Of a stretch of 64,000 bases of DNA, positions 44,150 through 53,025 are shown in pieces. The DNA is from Bacillus alkalicellulosilyticus (lineage in GTDB: Bacteria; Bacillota; Bacilli; Bacillales; Bacillaceae_F). Where the stretch lies: positions 3,566,068 to 3,630,067 of the forward strand of contig NZ_KV917381.1 in NCBI RefSeq assembly GCF_002019795.1. The letters are read 5' to 3'. The notes beneath the pieces were generated by a model. That model ran no database searches and was not told the origin of the DNA. It saw nothing but the letters and a program-made list of their open reading frames with translations. A program made the position numbers and the translations under genes. Position 1 is the first letter of the stretch. Every line of letters begins with the position of its first letter.

Positions 44150-46316
44150 CTGAAAAGACAACCTCTTTTTCTGTCGTTTGCGGTTTTATTGGTTTTACGG
44201 GTTTGATATTGACCGCACAAATTTTAAACTCAGGCATCCGACACGTTGGGTCTAGCGCTGGACTTGTTACCCTATTAATTGATTGTAAATCTCCCCAATG
44301 AAAAGGAGCAAACAATGTATCCGGACGAATCCCCGCTGAGAGTTTACATTTCATTACGGCAGTGCCTCTGGCAGATTCAATTCGAATAAGCTTTCCTTCT
44401 GTAATATGGAACTTTTCTGCTGTCTCGGGATGAATTTCTAGATAAGGCTCAGAACTCCTTGTAACAAGTTCTTGACTTCTTCTTGTTTGAACGCCCGTCA
44501 AATAATGCTCCATCACTCGACCCGTTGTTAACATCAGTGGGAACTTTTCACTTACTTTCTCTTTTGGGAACTGATAGCGAACATTTGTAAACATTGCCTT
44601 CTCATCTGTTGTAGAAAACGACTCTTCAAACAATCGTTTCGTTCCTACATGTGTTTCCTCTGGACATGGCCAGAATAGCCCTTTTTCTTTTATGCGTTTA
44701 TAGGTCATGCCATAATAATCCGCAACTCCTCCTTGGCTAGCTAGGCGTAATTCATTAAAAATATCTTCTGCTTTTCCATACGTAAAATACTTCTCTTTTC
44801 CTAGCTCTTTTGCCAATGCGGCAAGGATTTCCCAGTCATGCTTAACATCTCCCGATCGCTTTCTTTCAGCGGCACGATAGACGACGCGACCTTCTAAATT
44901 CGTCATCGTCCCTTCATCCTCCAAATAAGAAGTACAAGGAAGAATTATATCAGCCATTTTGGCTGTTTCAGAGATATACATATCAACAACGACAAGAAAA
45001 TCTAGTTTTTTCATCGCTCTTTCTACCATTAGTGCATTCGGACTTGATACAACAGGGTTGGATCCCATAACAAAGAGCGATTTTATTTCCTCTTTATCAA
45101 TTTTCTCTAACATTTCATAAGCGGATACTCCTTTTTGAGGAAGTTCGCTTTCTTCTATTCCCCATACATCTGCAATGTAGCGACGATGTTCCGGATTATC
45201 TAGCGAGCGATAGCCTGGTAATTGGTCTGCTTTTTGGCCATGTTCTCGACCACCTTGGCCGTTTCCCTGACCGGTAATCGCTCCGTACCCACAGGCATAT
45301 TTACCAATCTTTCCTGTAGCTAGGACAAGATTTAAAAATTGACGTACAGTTTGATGGCCAGTTGCATGCTGTTCTACACCTCTGGCGGTAAAAATCATCC
45401 CTGTCTCTGATTGTCCATAGGCTCTAGCAGCTGTTTTTATATCTTCTAATGGAATTCCTGTTTCCGCTTCTAGCAACTCCAAATCTACTAGTTCTAAGTC
45501 TTGCATGACATCAGCAAACCCTTTTGTGCGGGTAGCAATAAACTCCGTATCTACATAGCCCTCATCAACAATGACTTTTAACATCGCAATTGCCAAATTG
45601 GCATCCATCCCAGGTTTTATTTTCAAATGAAGGTCAGCAAGCTTCGTTGTCCCCGTTTCTCTCGGGTCAATCGCAATAATAAACGCTCCGTTTTTCTTCG
45701 CTTTGCGAAAATATGGCATGATGGTAGGCTGACAGTCCGCAATATTCGTTCCCGCTAATATAATCACTTTTGCATCAGCAATTTCAGTTAGCTCATTTGT
45801 TAGACCACGGTCCATTCCGAAAACTGCAACCGCTGCAGAAGCCGCTGCACTCATACAAAAGCGACCATTGTAATCAATGTACTTTGTTTTTAATCCTACT
45901 CTCGCAAACTTTCCGAGCAAGTAAGCTTCTTCATTCGTTAAAGATCCTCCTCCATAAACACCAACAGCATCTTGGCCATGCTCCTGTTGAAGTTCAGTGA
46001 ATCGGTCAGCAATCACTTCAAACGCCAATTCCCATGGAATGGACACAAACTCACCATCAATATTAATCACAGGTGTTTTTAATCGTTCGCTGTTAATTGC
46101 GTGCTGATGTGCAAATAACCCTTTCATACAAAGTCTTCCTTCAGAGGTTGGGTCTTGTTTATTTGGCTTCGCTTTGAAACGATTTCGCTTTATAATCCGT
46201 TCTTCGATTAAGTCCATGGAGCATTGCATACTACAATAGGGGCACCTGGCACTCATTATCGTTTCAGAGCTTTCTTTTAGCTGTTTTTCACGAAAGTATT
46301 TTATGAGGTCACTCAC
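44139..46316 (-). CDS. nasC: Assimilatory nitrate reductase catalytic subunit
   Basis: 725 residues of the DMSO-reductase superfamily. The [4Fe-4S] motif CPYCSMQC with a distal Cys in GRLCMKG opens the protein. Molybdopterin-binding segments include GGGSLTNEEAYLLGKFAR, RFCMSAA (possible metal-ligand Cys), GMDANLAIAML and, C-terminally, LTTGRVMEHYLTGVQTRRS. With NirBD next to it, assimilatory nitrate reduction is the best call; a formate dehydrogenase-like enzyme is the alternative. The last residues (SGGH) and stop codon come from a dispersed repeat. Confidence 0.9.
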   Translation of the reverse strand: MSDLIKYFREKQLKESSETIMSARCPYCSMQCSMDLIEERIIKRNRFKAKPNKQDPTSEGRLCMKGLFAHQHAINSERLKTPVINIDGEFVSIPWELAFEVIADRFTELQQEHGQDAVGVYGGGSLTNEEAYLLGKFARVGLKTKYIDYNGRFCMSAAASAAVAVFGMDRGLTNELTEIADAKVIILAGTNIADCQPTIMPYFRKAKKNGAFIIAIDPRETGTTKLADLHLKIKPGMDANLAIAMLKVIVDEGYVDTEFIATRTKGFADVMQDLELVDLELLEAETGIPLEDIKTAARAYGQSETGMIFTARGVEQHATGHQTVRQFLNLVLATGKIGKYACGYGAITGQGNGQGGREHGQKADQLPGYRSLDNPEHRRYIADVWGIEESELPQKGVSAYEMLEKIDKEEIKSLFVMGSNPVVSSPNALMVERAMKKLDFLVVVDMYISETAKMADIILPCTSYLEDEGTMTNLEGRVVYRAAERKRSGDVKHDWEILAALAKELGKEKYFTYGKAEDIFNELRLASQGGVADYYGMTYKRIKEKGLFWPCPEETHVGTKRLFEESFSTTDEKAMFTNVRYQFPKEKVSEKFPLMLTTGRVMEHYLTGVQTRRSQELVTRSSEPYLEIHPETAEKFHITEGKLIRIESARGTAVMKCKLSAGIRPDTLFAPFHWGDLQSINRVTSPALDPTCRMPEFKICAVNIKPVKPIKPQTTEKEVVFSGGH

Positions 46317-46347
46317 CTAGAAAACCCCTTCCTATGGTCTGATAAGA

Positions 46348-46380
46348 ATAGACAAGGCTTTTTATCCAAGCCCTGTCTAT
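46348..46380. other. Intercistronic hairpin between nirD and nasC
   Basis: ATAGACAAGGCTT pairs with AAGCCCTGTCTAT (one mismatch) across a 7-nt loop. No T-run follows in either direction. Within the nirBD-nasC operon it could be an RNA stabiliser or processing site. Confidence 0.5.
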
Positions 46381-46398
46381 CCGAGAATTTCTATTACA

Positions 46399-46725
46399 TT
46401 ACTTAATGGTTACAAATACATCTTCATTTTCGACAGACACTTTATACGTTCTAACGCAACCATCATCTGGTTTTTGAACTTCTCCACTTTCTAAATCAAT
46501 CTTCCAATCATGTAGCGGGCAAAATACATGCTCCCCACTTACAATCCCCTGAGATAATGGACCATTTTTATGAGGACATCTGTTTTCAACAGCCTTCATT
46601 TTTCCATTGGATAAGCGAAAGATAGCAATTTGGTGGTCCCCAATAATCACTTCTTTTCCCACCTTGATTGGGAAATCCGAAACCTTCCCGACTTTAACTG
46701 TACTCACTTCTTTTGTTGTACTCAT
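46399..46725 (-). CDS. nirD: Nitrite reductase small subunit (Rieske type)
   Basis: 108 residues. The Rieske [2Fe-2S] ligands are CPHKNGPLS and CPLHDWKID. It is the NirD/NasE partner of the NADH-dependent nitrite reductase, 17 bases downstream of nirB, and couples with it in nitrite to ammonium reduction. Confidence 0.95.
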   Translation of the reverse strand: MSTTKEVSTVKVGKVSDFPIKVGKEVIIGDHQIAIFRLSNGKMKAVENRCPHKNGPLSQGIVSGEHVFCPLHDWKIDLESGEVQKPDDGCVRTYKVSVENEDVFVTIK

Positions 46726-46742
46726 TTTCAGTTTCCCTCCTT

Positions 46743-49175
46743 TTATGATTGCACTACAGTCACTTTGTTATTTGTAAATAAATTCGTTTTCAGTTCGTCA
46801 CTTCCAATTATTTCTTCCCATGGGTCAGTTAAAACGGATAACGCAACATCCATACGTTTGCTAAGTTCATTACGGTTCTCTACGTCTTCAATGATTTCTT
46901 TTTTGATGTTATCTAACCCGTAACGCTCTACCCAAGGTGCCGTTCTTTCTAAATAGCGCCCTGTCTCACGATATAACTGCATATACGCTGCGGTCACTTG
47001 AAGCACTTCCTCCGATGTTTTTACTTTGCAAAGGAGGTCTGCTTTTCGTAATTCCGTACCACCGTTTCCACCAACATAGATTTCCCAGGCTCCTTCGACC
47101 CCGACAACACCCAAATCTTTGATTCCAGATTCTGCACAGTTTCGTGGACAAGCGGATACGGCCATTTTAAATTTATGAGGCGTTTGTAATCGTTCAAACT
47201 TCTTCTCTAATGCGACACCCATTCCGATGGAGTCTTGCGTACCAAAGCGGCAGAAGTTTTCTCCGACACACGTTTTAACCGTTCGTAATGATTTACCATA
47301 GGCATAGCCTGAAGGCATATCTAAGTCCTTCCATACATCTGGCAAGTCTTCTTTCTTTACTCCAAATAAGTCAATACGTTGCCCACCTGTAATTTTCATT
47401 AAAGGTACATCATATTTATCAGCGACATCCGCAATTCTGCGCAGCTCAGATGCATTCGTTACCCCACCGTACATCCGTGGAACAACTGAGTATGTGCCGT
47501 CTTTTTGGATATTGGCATGCATGCGCTCATTAACAAAGCGTGATTCTCTTTCATCTTCATGGACGGTTGGATGAACCATTCCTAAATAATAGTTAATGGC
47601 AGGTCGACATTTCGAACAACCTTCTTCTGTTTTCCATCCAAGTACATTCATCACTTCTTTCGAATGAGTTAAGCCTTTCTCACGAATCTCAGCGACAACT
47701 TCCTCATGTGATAATGAAGTACAGCCACAAACTGTTTCTTTTTGGTCACCTACTTCGAACTCATCACCCAATGTTAATTCAAGTAATTCAGAAATCATTG
47801 GCTTACACGTACCACAAGAACGACCGGCATTTGTACAGCCGCTTACTTCTGCGACAGAACACATACCATCTACCTTTATGGCGTTCACAATATCACCTTT
47901 TGAAACCCCGTTACATCCACAAACGGTATCGCTATCTGCCATAGAGGCAACAATACTTTCACCTTCTGAAGAACCATCTTGTAAAATAGAGATTGGTTTC
48001 ATATCAGAAACATCGGCACCATCTTGAATCATGTTAAATAGTTTTGGTCCCTCTTTCGTATCTCCGAATAGAACAGCCCCAACTACTTTTCCATCGCGTA
48101 TCATTACTTTTTTATAAATGCCTTCAAATTCATCATAAACTCTCACACTTCTTGTTGACCCATCATCCATGAACTCACCAGCAGAGAACACGTTGACTCC
48201 AGATACTTTTAGCTTAGTAGAAAGAACAGAGCCTTGGTACCCTTCTCCTGCATCTTGTTCACAAATTCGTTTTGCTAGAGTCTTTCCTTGCTCCCATAAT
48301 GGTGCAACTAATCCGTAAACAACTTCTCTATGCTCTGCACACTCCCCAACAGAGTAAACACCTTCTGCACTTGTTTCCATATAATCGTTGACGATAATGC
48401 CTCGGTTGACTTCAATTCCACTTTCTTTGGCTACATCAACATTTGGTTTAATCCCAACAGCCATAACAACAAGGTCTGCTCTTGTTTCTGTACCGTCTTT
48501 AAAACGAACTAATTTTACTCGGTCTTTCCCGACAAGTTCAGAAGTTAGCTTAGGCATTAAAAAGTTCATCCCTTGTTTTTCTAACTCTGTACGTAGTAGT
48601 CGACCTGCATCAGAATCTAGCTGACGTTCCATTAAATAGTCTTGAATATGAACAACATCTACCTTCATTCCTAAATTTAGTAGACCACGAGCAGCCTCTA
48701 ATCCAAGAAGGCCCCCTCCGATAACAACTGCTTTTTCATAGTTTTTAGCCGCGTCAATCATGGCCTCACAGTCAGAAATATTACGGAATGCAATAACGCC
48801 TTCTAAGTCAGCTCCTGGTAATGGAAGCATGAACGGGTGTGAGCCCGTTGCAATAATAGCGTAATCATAGGACATCTCTCTACCTTTGTCTGTTACTAGT
48901 GTTTTTTGTTCTTTATCTAGCTTTAGAACCGTTTCGCTAGTATACAATGTAATGTTGTTTTCTTCATACCATTCAATACTATTTAATTCGATATCTTTAA
49001 TCGTTGTATCCCCTTGTAACACAGTTGAAAGGGCGATACGGTTATAGTTTACGTGTGGCTCACTACCGAATATCGTGATGTCAAAACGGTCTTTGCCTCC
49101 TACTTTAATAATTTCCTCTATTGTTCTTACCCCAGCCATTCCATTTCCAATTAAAACGAGTTTTTTCTTCTCCAC
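46743..49175 (-). CDS. nirB: Assimilatory nitrite reductase large subunit
   Basis: 810 residues. N-terminal FAD/NAD domain (LIGNGMAGVRTIEEI, VVIGGGLLGLEAARGL), then two BFD-like [2Fe-2S] modules (CGCNGVSKGDIV near 420 and CGCTSLSHEEVV near 485), and siroheme/[4Fe-4S] motifs TCVGENFCRFGTQDS and ACPRNCAESG. It reduces nitrite to ammonium with NAD(P)H. It heads the nirB-nirD-nasC operon. The first half of the gap upstream holds the tandem array; I found no convincing TnrA or Fnr box. Confidence 0.96.
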   Translation of the reverse strand: MEKKKLVLIGNGMAGVRTIEEIIKVGGKDRFDITIFGSEPHVNYNRIALSTVLQGDTTIKDIELNSIEWYEENNITLYTSETVLKLDKEQKTLVTDKGREMSYDYAIIATGSHPFMLPLPGADLEGVIAFRNISDCEAMIDAAKNYEKAVVIGGGLLGLEAARGLLNLGMKVDVVHIQDYLMERQLDSDAGRLLRTELEKQGMNFLMPKLTSELVGKDRVKLVRFKDGTETRADLVVMAVGIKPNVDVAKESGIEVNRGIIVNDYMETSAEGVYSVGECAEHREVVYGLVAPLWEQGKTLAKRICEQDAGEGYQGSVLSTKLKVSGVNVFSAGEFMDDGSTRSVRVYDEFEGIYKKVMIRDGKVVGAVLFGDTKEGPKLFNMIQDGADVSDMKPISILQDGSSEGESIVASMADSDTVCGCNGVSKGDIVNAIKVDGMCSVAEVSGCTNAGRSCGTCKPMISELLELTLGDEFEVGDQKETVCGCTSLSHEEVVAEIREKGLTHSKEVMNVLGWKTEEGCSKCRPAINYYLGMVHPTVHEDERESRFVNERMHANIQKDGTYSVVPRMYGGVTNASELRRIADVADKYDVPLMKITGGQRIDLFGVKKEDLPDVWKDLDMPSGYAYGKSLRTVKTCVGENFCRFGTQDSIGMGVALEKKFERLQTPHKFKMAVSACPRNCAESGIKDLGVVGVEGAWEIYVGGNGGTELRKADLLCKVKTSEEVLQVTAAYMQLYRETGRYLERTAPWVERYGLDNIKKEIIEDVENRNELSKRMDVALSVLTDPWEEIIGSDELKTNLFTNNKVTVVQS

Positions 49176-49420
49176 TTTGTTTCCCCCCTAGTGTAGTGCA
49201 TTGAGGTGTCTTTCTACTTTCACCGCCAATGTCGACCACTTCCTTGCTTCCTATGATGTTATTTTTACATACCTCCATTTTTTTGTAAGCAAGGTTGAAA
49301 GAAGATCTAACATCGTTTTTATATAATGGGCATAAATGAGAACCAATCCTTGTTTCTGGATTCTTTTTGTTCGATTCGCTTCTGCTGGTCGGATGGAGTA
49401 CCGAAACTCTGGTCTGGGGT

Positions 49421-49861
49421 GAGCGATTATTTTTATTCGTTACCTGTTGGGTGGAGAAGACGGGGGCGGCGGGCACGATTATTCCTATTCGTTACGCTCG
49501 AGCTTGGAATCGTAGCTCAGCAGGCACGATTATTTCTATTCGTTACCGCTCGAGCTTGGAATCGTAGCTCAGCAGGCACGATTATTTCTATTCGTTACCG
49601 GGCGGGCTCTGAATCCTGGCTCTTCGGGCACGATTATTTCTATTCGTTACCGAGCGGGCGCGGAATCGTGGTTCAGAGGGCACGATTATTTCTATTCGTT
49701 ACCAGGTGGGCTCTGAGTCCTGGCTCAGCGGGCACGATTATTCCTATTCGTTACCGAACGGGTGGGGAAACTTGGCTCTCCGGTAACGATTATCGCTATT
49801 CGTTACCGAACGGGTGGGGAAACTTGGCTCTCCGGTAACGATTATCGCTATTCGTTACCGG
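49421..49861. repeat. Tandem array, about nine units of 52 bp
   Basis: ATTCGTTAC recurs at 49435, 49487, 49538, 49590, 49642, 49694, 49746, 49798 and 49850, a period of 51-52. The last units contain a palindrome GGTAACGA, 9-10 nt, TCGTTACC; earlier ones have GGCACGA in place of the left arm. GC content is above that of its surroundings. It lies between the 3' end of moaB and the start of nirB; 49176-49420 shows nothing else I can name. Units abut without unique spacers, so this is not CRISPR. Confidence 0.9.
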
Positions 49862-49898
49862 GTGAGTGAGCAAAAGCCACCATATGGTAACAAAAGAA

Positions 49899-49944
49899 AA
49901 GAGAATCATTAAAGGTAATCTGTTTATCACCTTGAGATTCTCTT
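49899..49944 (-). terminator. Terminator of moaB
   Basis: On the minus strand AAGAGAATC with an inner AAGGT pairs with ACCTTT and GATTCTCTT, followed by T-rich sequence. Confidence 0.75.
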
Positions 49945-49964
49945 ATTATCTGCTTTTGTATACT

Positions 49965-50480
49965 CTATTTCCTGTCCTTTCGAATTTCTCTAATGACATG
50001 AGCTAGCTCTGGAAGGATAATTCGGTTCATCGCTAATGATACTGCTCCTGAAGAACCGGGCATTGAAAACACTGCAGTGCTTCCTCTTACCCCTGCAATC
50101 GCTCTACTCAAGATAGAAGCGGTCCCGATGTCTTCCACATAGCTTAAGTAGCGGAACAGCTCGCCAAAGCCTGGGATTTCTTTATCAAGACTATCCTTTA
50201 CCGCTTCATGAGTTGTATCTCTTAGCGCTATCCCCGTTCCGCCATTAATTAGGACGGCATCGACATCACTTCGTTCACTTCCATTAATTATCCAACGCTG
50301 TACTTCACTATACTCATCTTTTACAATTTGATAATCCGTTACGATATAGCCCTTTTCCACTAAAAGGCGGGAAATCAGCTGACCACTTTTATCTGTTTCC
50401 TCTGTTCTCGTATCTGAGACGGTTACTACTAAACACTTTACGACGCTTGGTGCTTCTTGACGATGTTCTTGAACTGACAT
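49965..50480 (-). CDS. moaB: Molybdenum cofactor biosynthesis protein MoaB
   Basis: 171 residues, MogA/MoaB family. VVTVSDTRTEETDKSGQ, LINGGTGIALRDTTHEA and VFSMPGSSGAV form the molybdopterin-binding site; it adenylylates molybdopterin before metal insertion. GGGAGTG precedes the ATG at 50480; the long upstream frame runs antisense through moaC and is rejected. It is divergent from moaC. Confidence 0.94.
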   Translation of the reverse strand: MSVQEHRQEAPSVVKCLVVTVSDTRTEETDKSGQLISRLLVEKGYIVTDYQIVKDEYSEVQRWIINGSERSDVDAVLINGGTGIALRDTTHEAVKDSLDKEIPGFGELFRYLSYVEDIGTASILSRAIAGVRGSTAVFSMPGSSGAVSLAMNRIILPELAHVIREIRKDRK

Positions 50481-50510
50481 CTCAACACTCCCTTTTCTAA
50501 CTTGTACATT

Positions 50511-50536
50511 TTTATCATAACAAAGATAATGATAAA
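50511..50536. promoter_or_regulatory. Inverted repeat between moaB and moaC
   Basis: TTTATCAT (50511-50518) and ATGATAAA (50529-50536) face each other in the 88-base divergent region, a possible shared operator. Confidence 0.4.
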
Positions 50537-50568
50537 ATAAAGAGATGATTACACAAGGAGGCTCTATT

Positions 50569-51045
50569 ATGTCAGATTTTACCCATTTCAACGAAGAAGG
50601 TCGTGCCAAAATGGTTGATATATCCGATAAGACGATAACAACTAGAACGGCGATTGCCCAAACAAGTGTTGAAGTAAACGAAGAAATATACAATAAAATT
50701 CAAGAACGAACGATGGGAAAAGGCGATGTATTAGCTGTCGCACAAGTGGCCGGGGTAATGGCTGCAAAAAAAACAGCGGATTGGATTCCGATGTGTCACC
50801 CGCTTTCCTTAACTGGGGTTAATATCTCTTTTGAATGGGATACAACTGAAAATCACCAGTTGCTTATTACAGTTGAAGTAAAAACTCAAGGGAAAACCGG
50901 AGTAGAAATGGAAGCCCTAACCGCAGCATCCGCAACTGCTCTAACTGTCTACGATATGTGCAAAGCAGTGGACAAAGGAATGATTATCGGGCCGACTTAC
51001 CTTATAAAGAAAACCGGTGGAAAAAGTGGAGATTTTGAACGATAG
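50569..51045 (+). CDS. moaC: Cyclic pyranopterin monophosphate synthase MoaC
   Basis: 158 residues. [17 protein letters not shown] at the N-terminus, the conserved [11 protein letters not shown] and [17 protein letters not shown], and [11 protein letters not shown] are all MoaC signatures. It forms cyclic pyranopterin monophosphate with MoaA. MoaA, MoaD, MoaE and MoeA are not in the window. AAGGAGG lies before the ATG at 50569. Confidence 0.96.
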   Translation: MSDFTHFNEEGRAKMVDISDKTITTRTAIAQTSVEVNEEIYNKIQERTMGKGDVLAVAQVAGVMAAKKTADWIPMCHPLSLTGVNISFEWDTTENHQLLITVEVKTQGKTGVEMEALTAASATALTVYDMCKAVDKGMIIGPTYLIKKTGGKSGDFER

Positions 51046-51158
51046 CTTTTATTTAATGGGAGATTATCTTCTGTACATACCGACCACACTTGTTTTATTT
51101 TGCCCTTCTAATTAGTGGTTGCTTACTTGGGAGTTTTTCAGTTGATAGAACTGTGATA

Positions 51159-51319
51159 TCGGACTGGGATCGACAGTTTACAAACCACTCTGTCCGTATT
51201 TCAGGTCTTATCGGACTTGCTCTCGGTCTATCGCAACTGCCTTGTCCTTATTCAGCCCAATATCGGACTGGATTTCGAATTCTACTAACCCATAGTCCGT
51301 ATAGCACGTGTATACGGAC
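51159..51319. repeat. Intergenic repeat, four units of 51-52 bp
   Basis: TCGGACT or ACGGACT recurs at 51159, 51211, 51263 and 51314. Three full palindromes of 25 nt start at 51192, 51244 and 51295; the last has perfect 9-bp arms (GTCCGTATA / TATACGGAC). The array fills the convergent gap between moaC and minD. Confidence 0.75.
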
Positions 51320-51382
51320 TCGATTGAGCAAAAATGATGTACCCGAATCCGAATACAAAAATCCCACTGAAAATAAATAGAA

Positions 51383-51410
51383 AAACCGAGCATCGAAAAA
51401 TGCTCGGTTT
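51383..51410. terminator. Convergent terminator between moaC and minD
   Basis: AAACCGAGCA pairs with TGCTCGGTTT, with A and T runs on both sides. Confidence 0.9.
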
Positions 51411-51425
51411 GTTTTTACTAGAATA

Positions 51426-52226
51426 CTAGGAACGAATTCCAAAGAATTTTTTCACTTTTGTAAGCACACCGTTATTATTATCAAGTTGCATTAATGGAAC
51501 GGTTTCTCCTAAGATGCGGCGGGCAATGTTGCGGTAAGCAATTGACGCTTTACTCGTAGGATACAAGGCAATTGGGTCACCATTATTGGAATGCTTAATG
51601 ACTTCATCATCATCAACGACGATACCTAGCAATTCAATGGAAAGGACAGAAACGATATCATCCACATCTAGCATATCTCCATTTTTGACCATATGGTTAC
51701 GAATACGGTTTACGATTAGCTTTGGTGACTCAATGCCATCTTCTTTTTCAAGAAGCCCAATGATTCGGTCGGCATCACGGACAGCAGAAATTTCAGGAGT
51801 GGTGACAACAATGGCTCGGTCTGCTCCTGCAATGGCATTTTGAAAACCTTGTTCAATACCGGCTGGACAATCAATAATAATATAGTCATACTCCTGCTTC
51901 AGCTCATTAATCATCGCTTTCATTTGATGAGGTTTTACAGCTGATTTATCCTTTGTTTGAGCTGCTGGTAATAACGTTAAGCAATCAAAGCGCTTATCGG
52001 TAATGATGGCTTGTTTTAATTTACATCGTCCTTCAACGACATCCACTAAATCATAAATGATACGGTTTTCTAAACCCATGACAACATCTAGGTTACGTAA
52101 GCCAATATCCGTATCAACCAAGCATACTTTTTTACCAGAAAGGGCAAGAGCTGTCCCTATGTTTGCTGAGGTTGTTGTTTTCCCAACTCCCCCTTTACCT
52201 GAAGTTATGACGATAGCCTCTCCCAC
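51426..52226 (-). CDS. minD: Septum-site ATPase MinD
   Basis: 266 residues, deviant Walker A GKGGVGKTTTSANIG, DTDIGLRNLD and DCPAGIEQGF. The C-terminal amphipathic helix for membrane binding is seen as VLTKVKKFFGIRS. With MinC it keeps the division septum at mid-cell. The start is GTG at 52226 after AAAGGGGG. Confidence 0.97.
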   Translation of the reverse strand: MGEAIVITSGKGGVGKTTTSANIGTALALSGKKVCLVDTDIGLRNLDVVMGLENRIIYDLVDVVEGRCKLKQAIITDKRFDCLTLLPAAQTKDKSAVKPHQMKAMINELKQEYDYIIIDCPAGIEQGFQNAIAGADRAIVVTTPEISAVRDADRIIGLLEKEDGIESPKLIVNRIRNHMVKNGDMLDVDDIVSVLSIELLGIVVDDDEVIKHSNNGDPIALYPTSKASIAYRNIARRILGETVPLMQLDNNNGVLTKVKKFFGIRS

Positions 52227-52254
52227 ACCTATTTCCCCCTTTATGTACTGTTCA

Positions 52255-52926
52255 CTAGTATATCGTTAAATTTGGTCTCAGTTGTTGTAAGATTTGAAGT
52301 CTTTCAATACTAATCGTATTACTAGTTTCGTCTATGTACGCACATTCCATTTCTGATGCTACTTGCTCAGTTCTGTTCGGTTGTTCGCTCATTAAATCAG
52401 CAATTTGCAAACGAGATGGTGCCATGAGCGATGCAGCTATGACTGCTTCTGTATTTCCCGTAAATCCAGCATGCGCAGCGCCACGAAGTGCACCAAGGAC
52501 AAAAACATTTCCGGTTGCCATAACTTTTCCTCCTGGATTGACATCGCCAATCAGGAGTAAGTCACCTTCAACTTCAAGCACCTGGCCTGAACGAACCATC
52601 TTTGCTACAGTCACGACTTGTTTTTGTCGACGAATGGCTTCAGCTTCTTCTTTTGATATGACATTTGAATCAATCTTATCAATTTGGAGATTATTATTGG
52701 ATACGATTAAGCTTCGCAACTTTGACTCTTGGTCTTTCGTGAGATAGCGATTGCCAATGTTGACATTGACATACACTTGACGGTCATCGTTATGCTGATA
52801 ATGCTTAGACGAAAGCTTCTCTTTTAATTCTAGTAGAAGATCAGCATAGGCACAACTGTCATCTAGAAAAAAATTGAGTCCTTCTTTCGTCCCTTTTATT
52901 GTGATATGATTCTTTTTTTGCGACAT
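52255..52926 (-). CDS. minC: Septum-site inhibitor MinC
   Basis: 223 residues. N-terminal inhibitory domain, then a beta-helix C-terminal domain with VEGDLLLIGDVNPGGKVMAT and VFVLGALRGAAHAG. ATG at 52926 lies nine bases after GAGGTG; the GTG four codons earlier overlaps that site. It precedes minD and follows mreD. Confidence 0.95.
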   Translation of the reverse strand: MSQKKNHITIKGTKEGLNFFLDDSCAYADLLLELKEKLSSKHYQHNDDRQVYVNVNIGNRYLTKDQESKLRSLIVSNNNLQIDKIDSNVISKEEAEAIRRQKQVVTVAKMVRSGQVLEVEGDLLLIGDVNPGGKVMATGNVFVLGALRGAAHAGFTGNTEAVIAASLMAPSRLQIADLMSEQPNRTEQVASEMECAYIDETSNTISIERLQILQQLRPNLTIY

Positions 52927-53025
52927 TGGTTTGTTCACCTCAAGATGGCTTGGACGTGTAGCCCTTGTAATACATTCAACAAAAAATGGCTAACTCCTTT
53001 TTTCAAAAAGGAGTTTGAATTAGTA

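Noticed and set aside
49240-49300. TnrA or Fnr site for the nitrite reductase operon
   Set aside because: A TGTAAAAATAACATCA-like stretch matches only one half of the TnrA consensus, and no Fnr palindrome was found.
49326-49838. 170-residue repetitive protein on the plus strand
   Set aside because: The frame crosses the 52-bp tandem array. Since 52 is not a multiple of three, the reading frame rotates from unit to unit, so no repeated peptide is kept, and there is no ribosome site.
49421-49861. CRISPR array
   Set aside because: Repeats abut with a 51-52 bp period and similar sequence throughout; there are no unique spacers and no cas genes.
51090-51380. 96-residue plus-strand ORF between moaC and minD
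   Set aside because: It is made of the 52-bp palindromic units; no conserved domain or Shine-Dalgarno site is visible.
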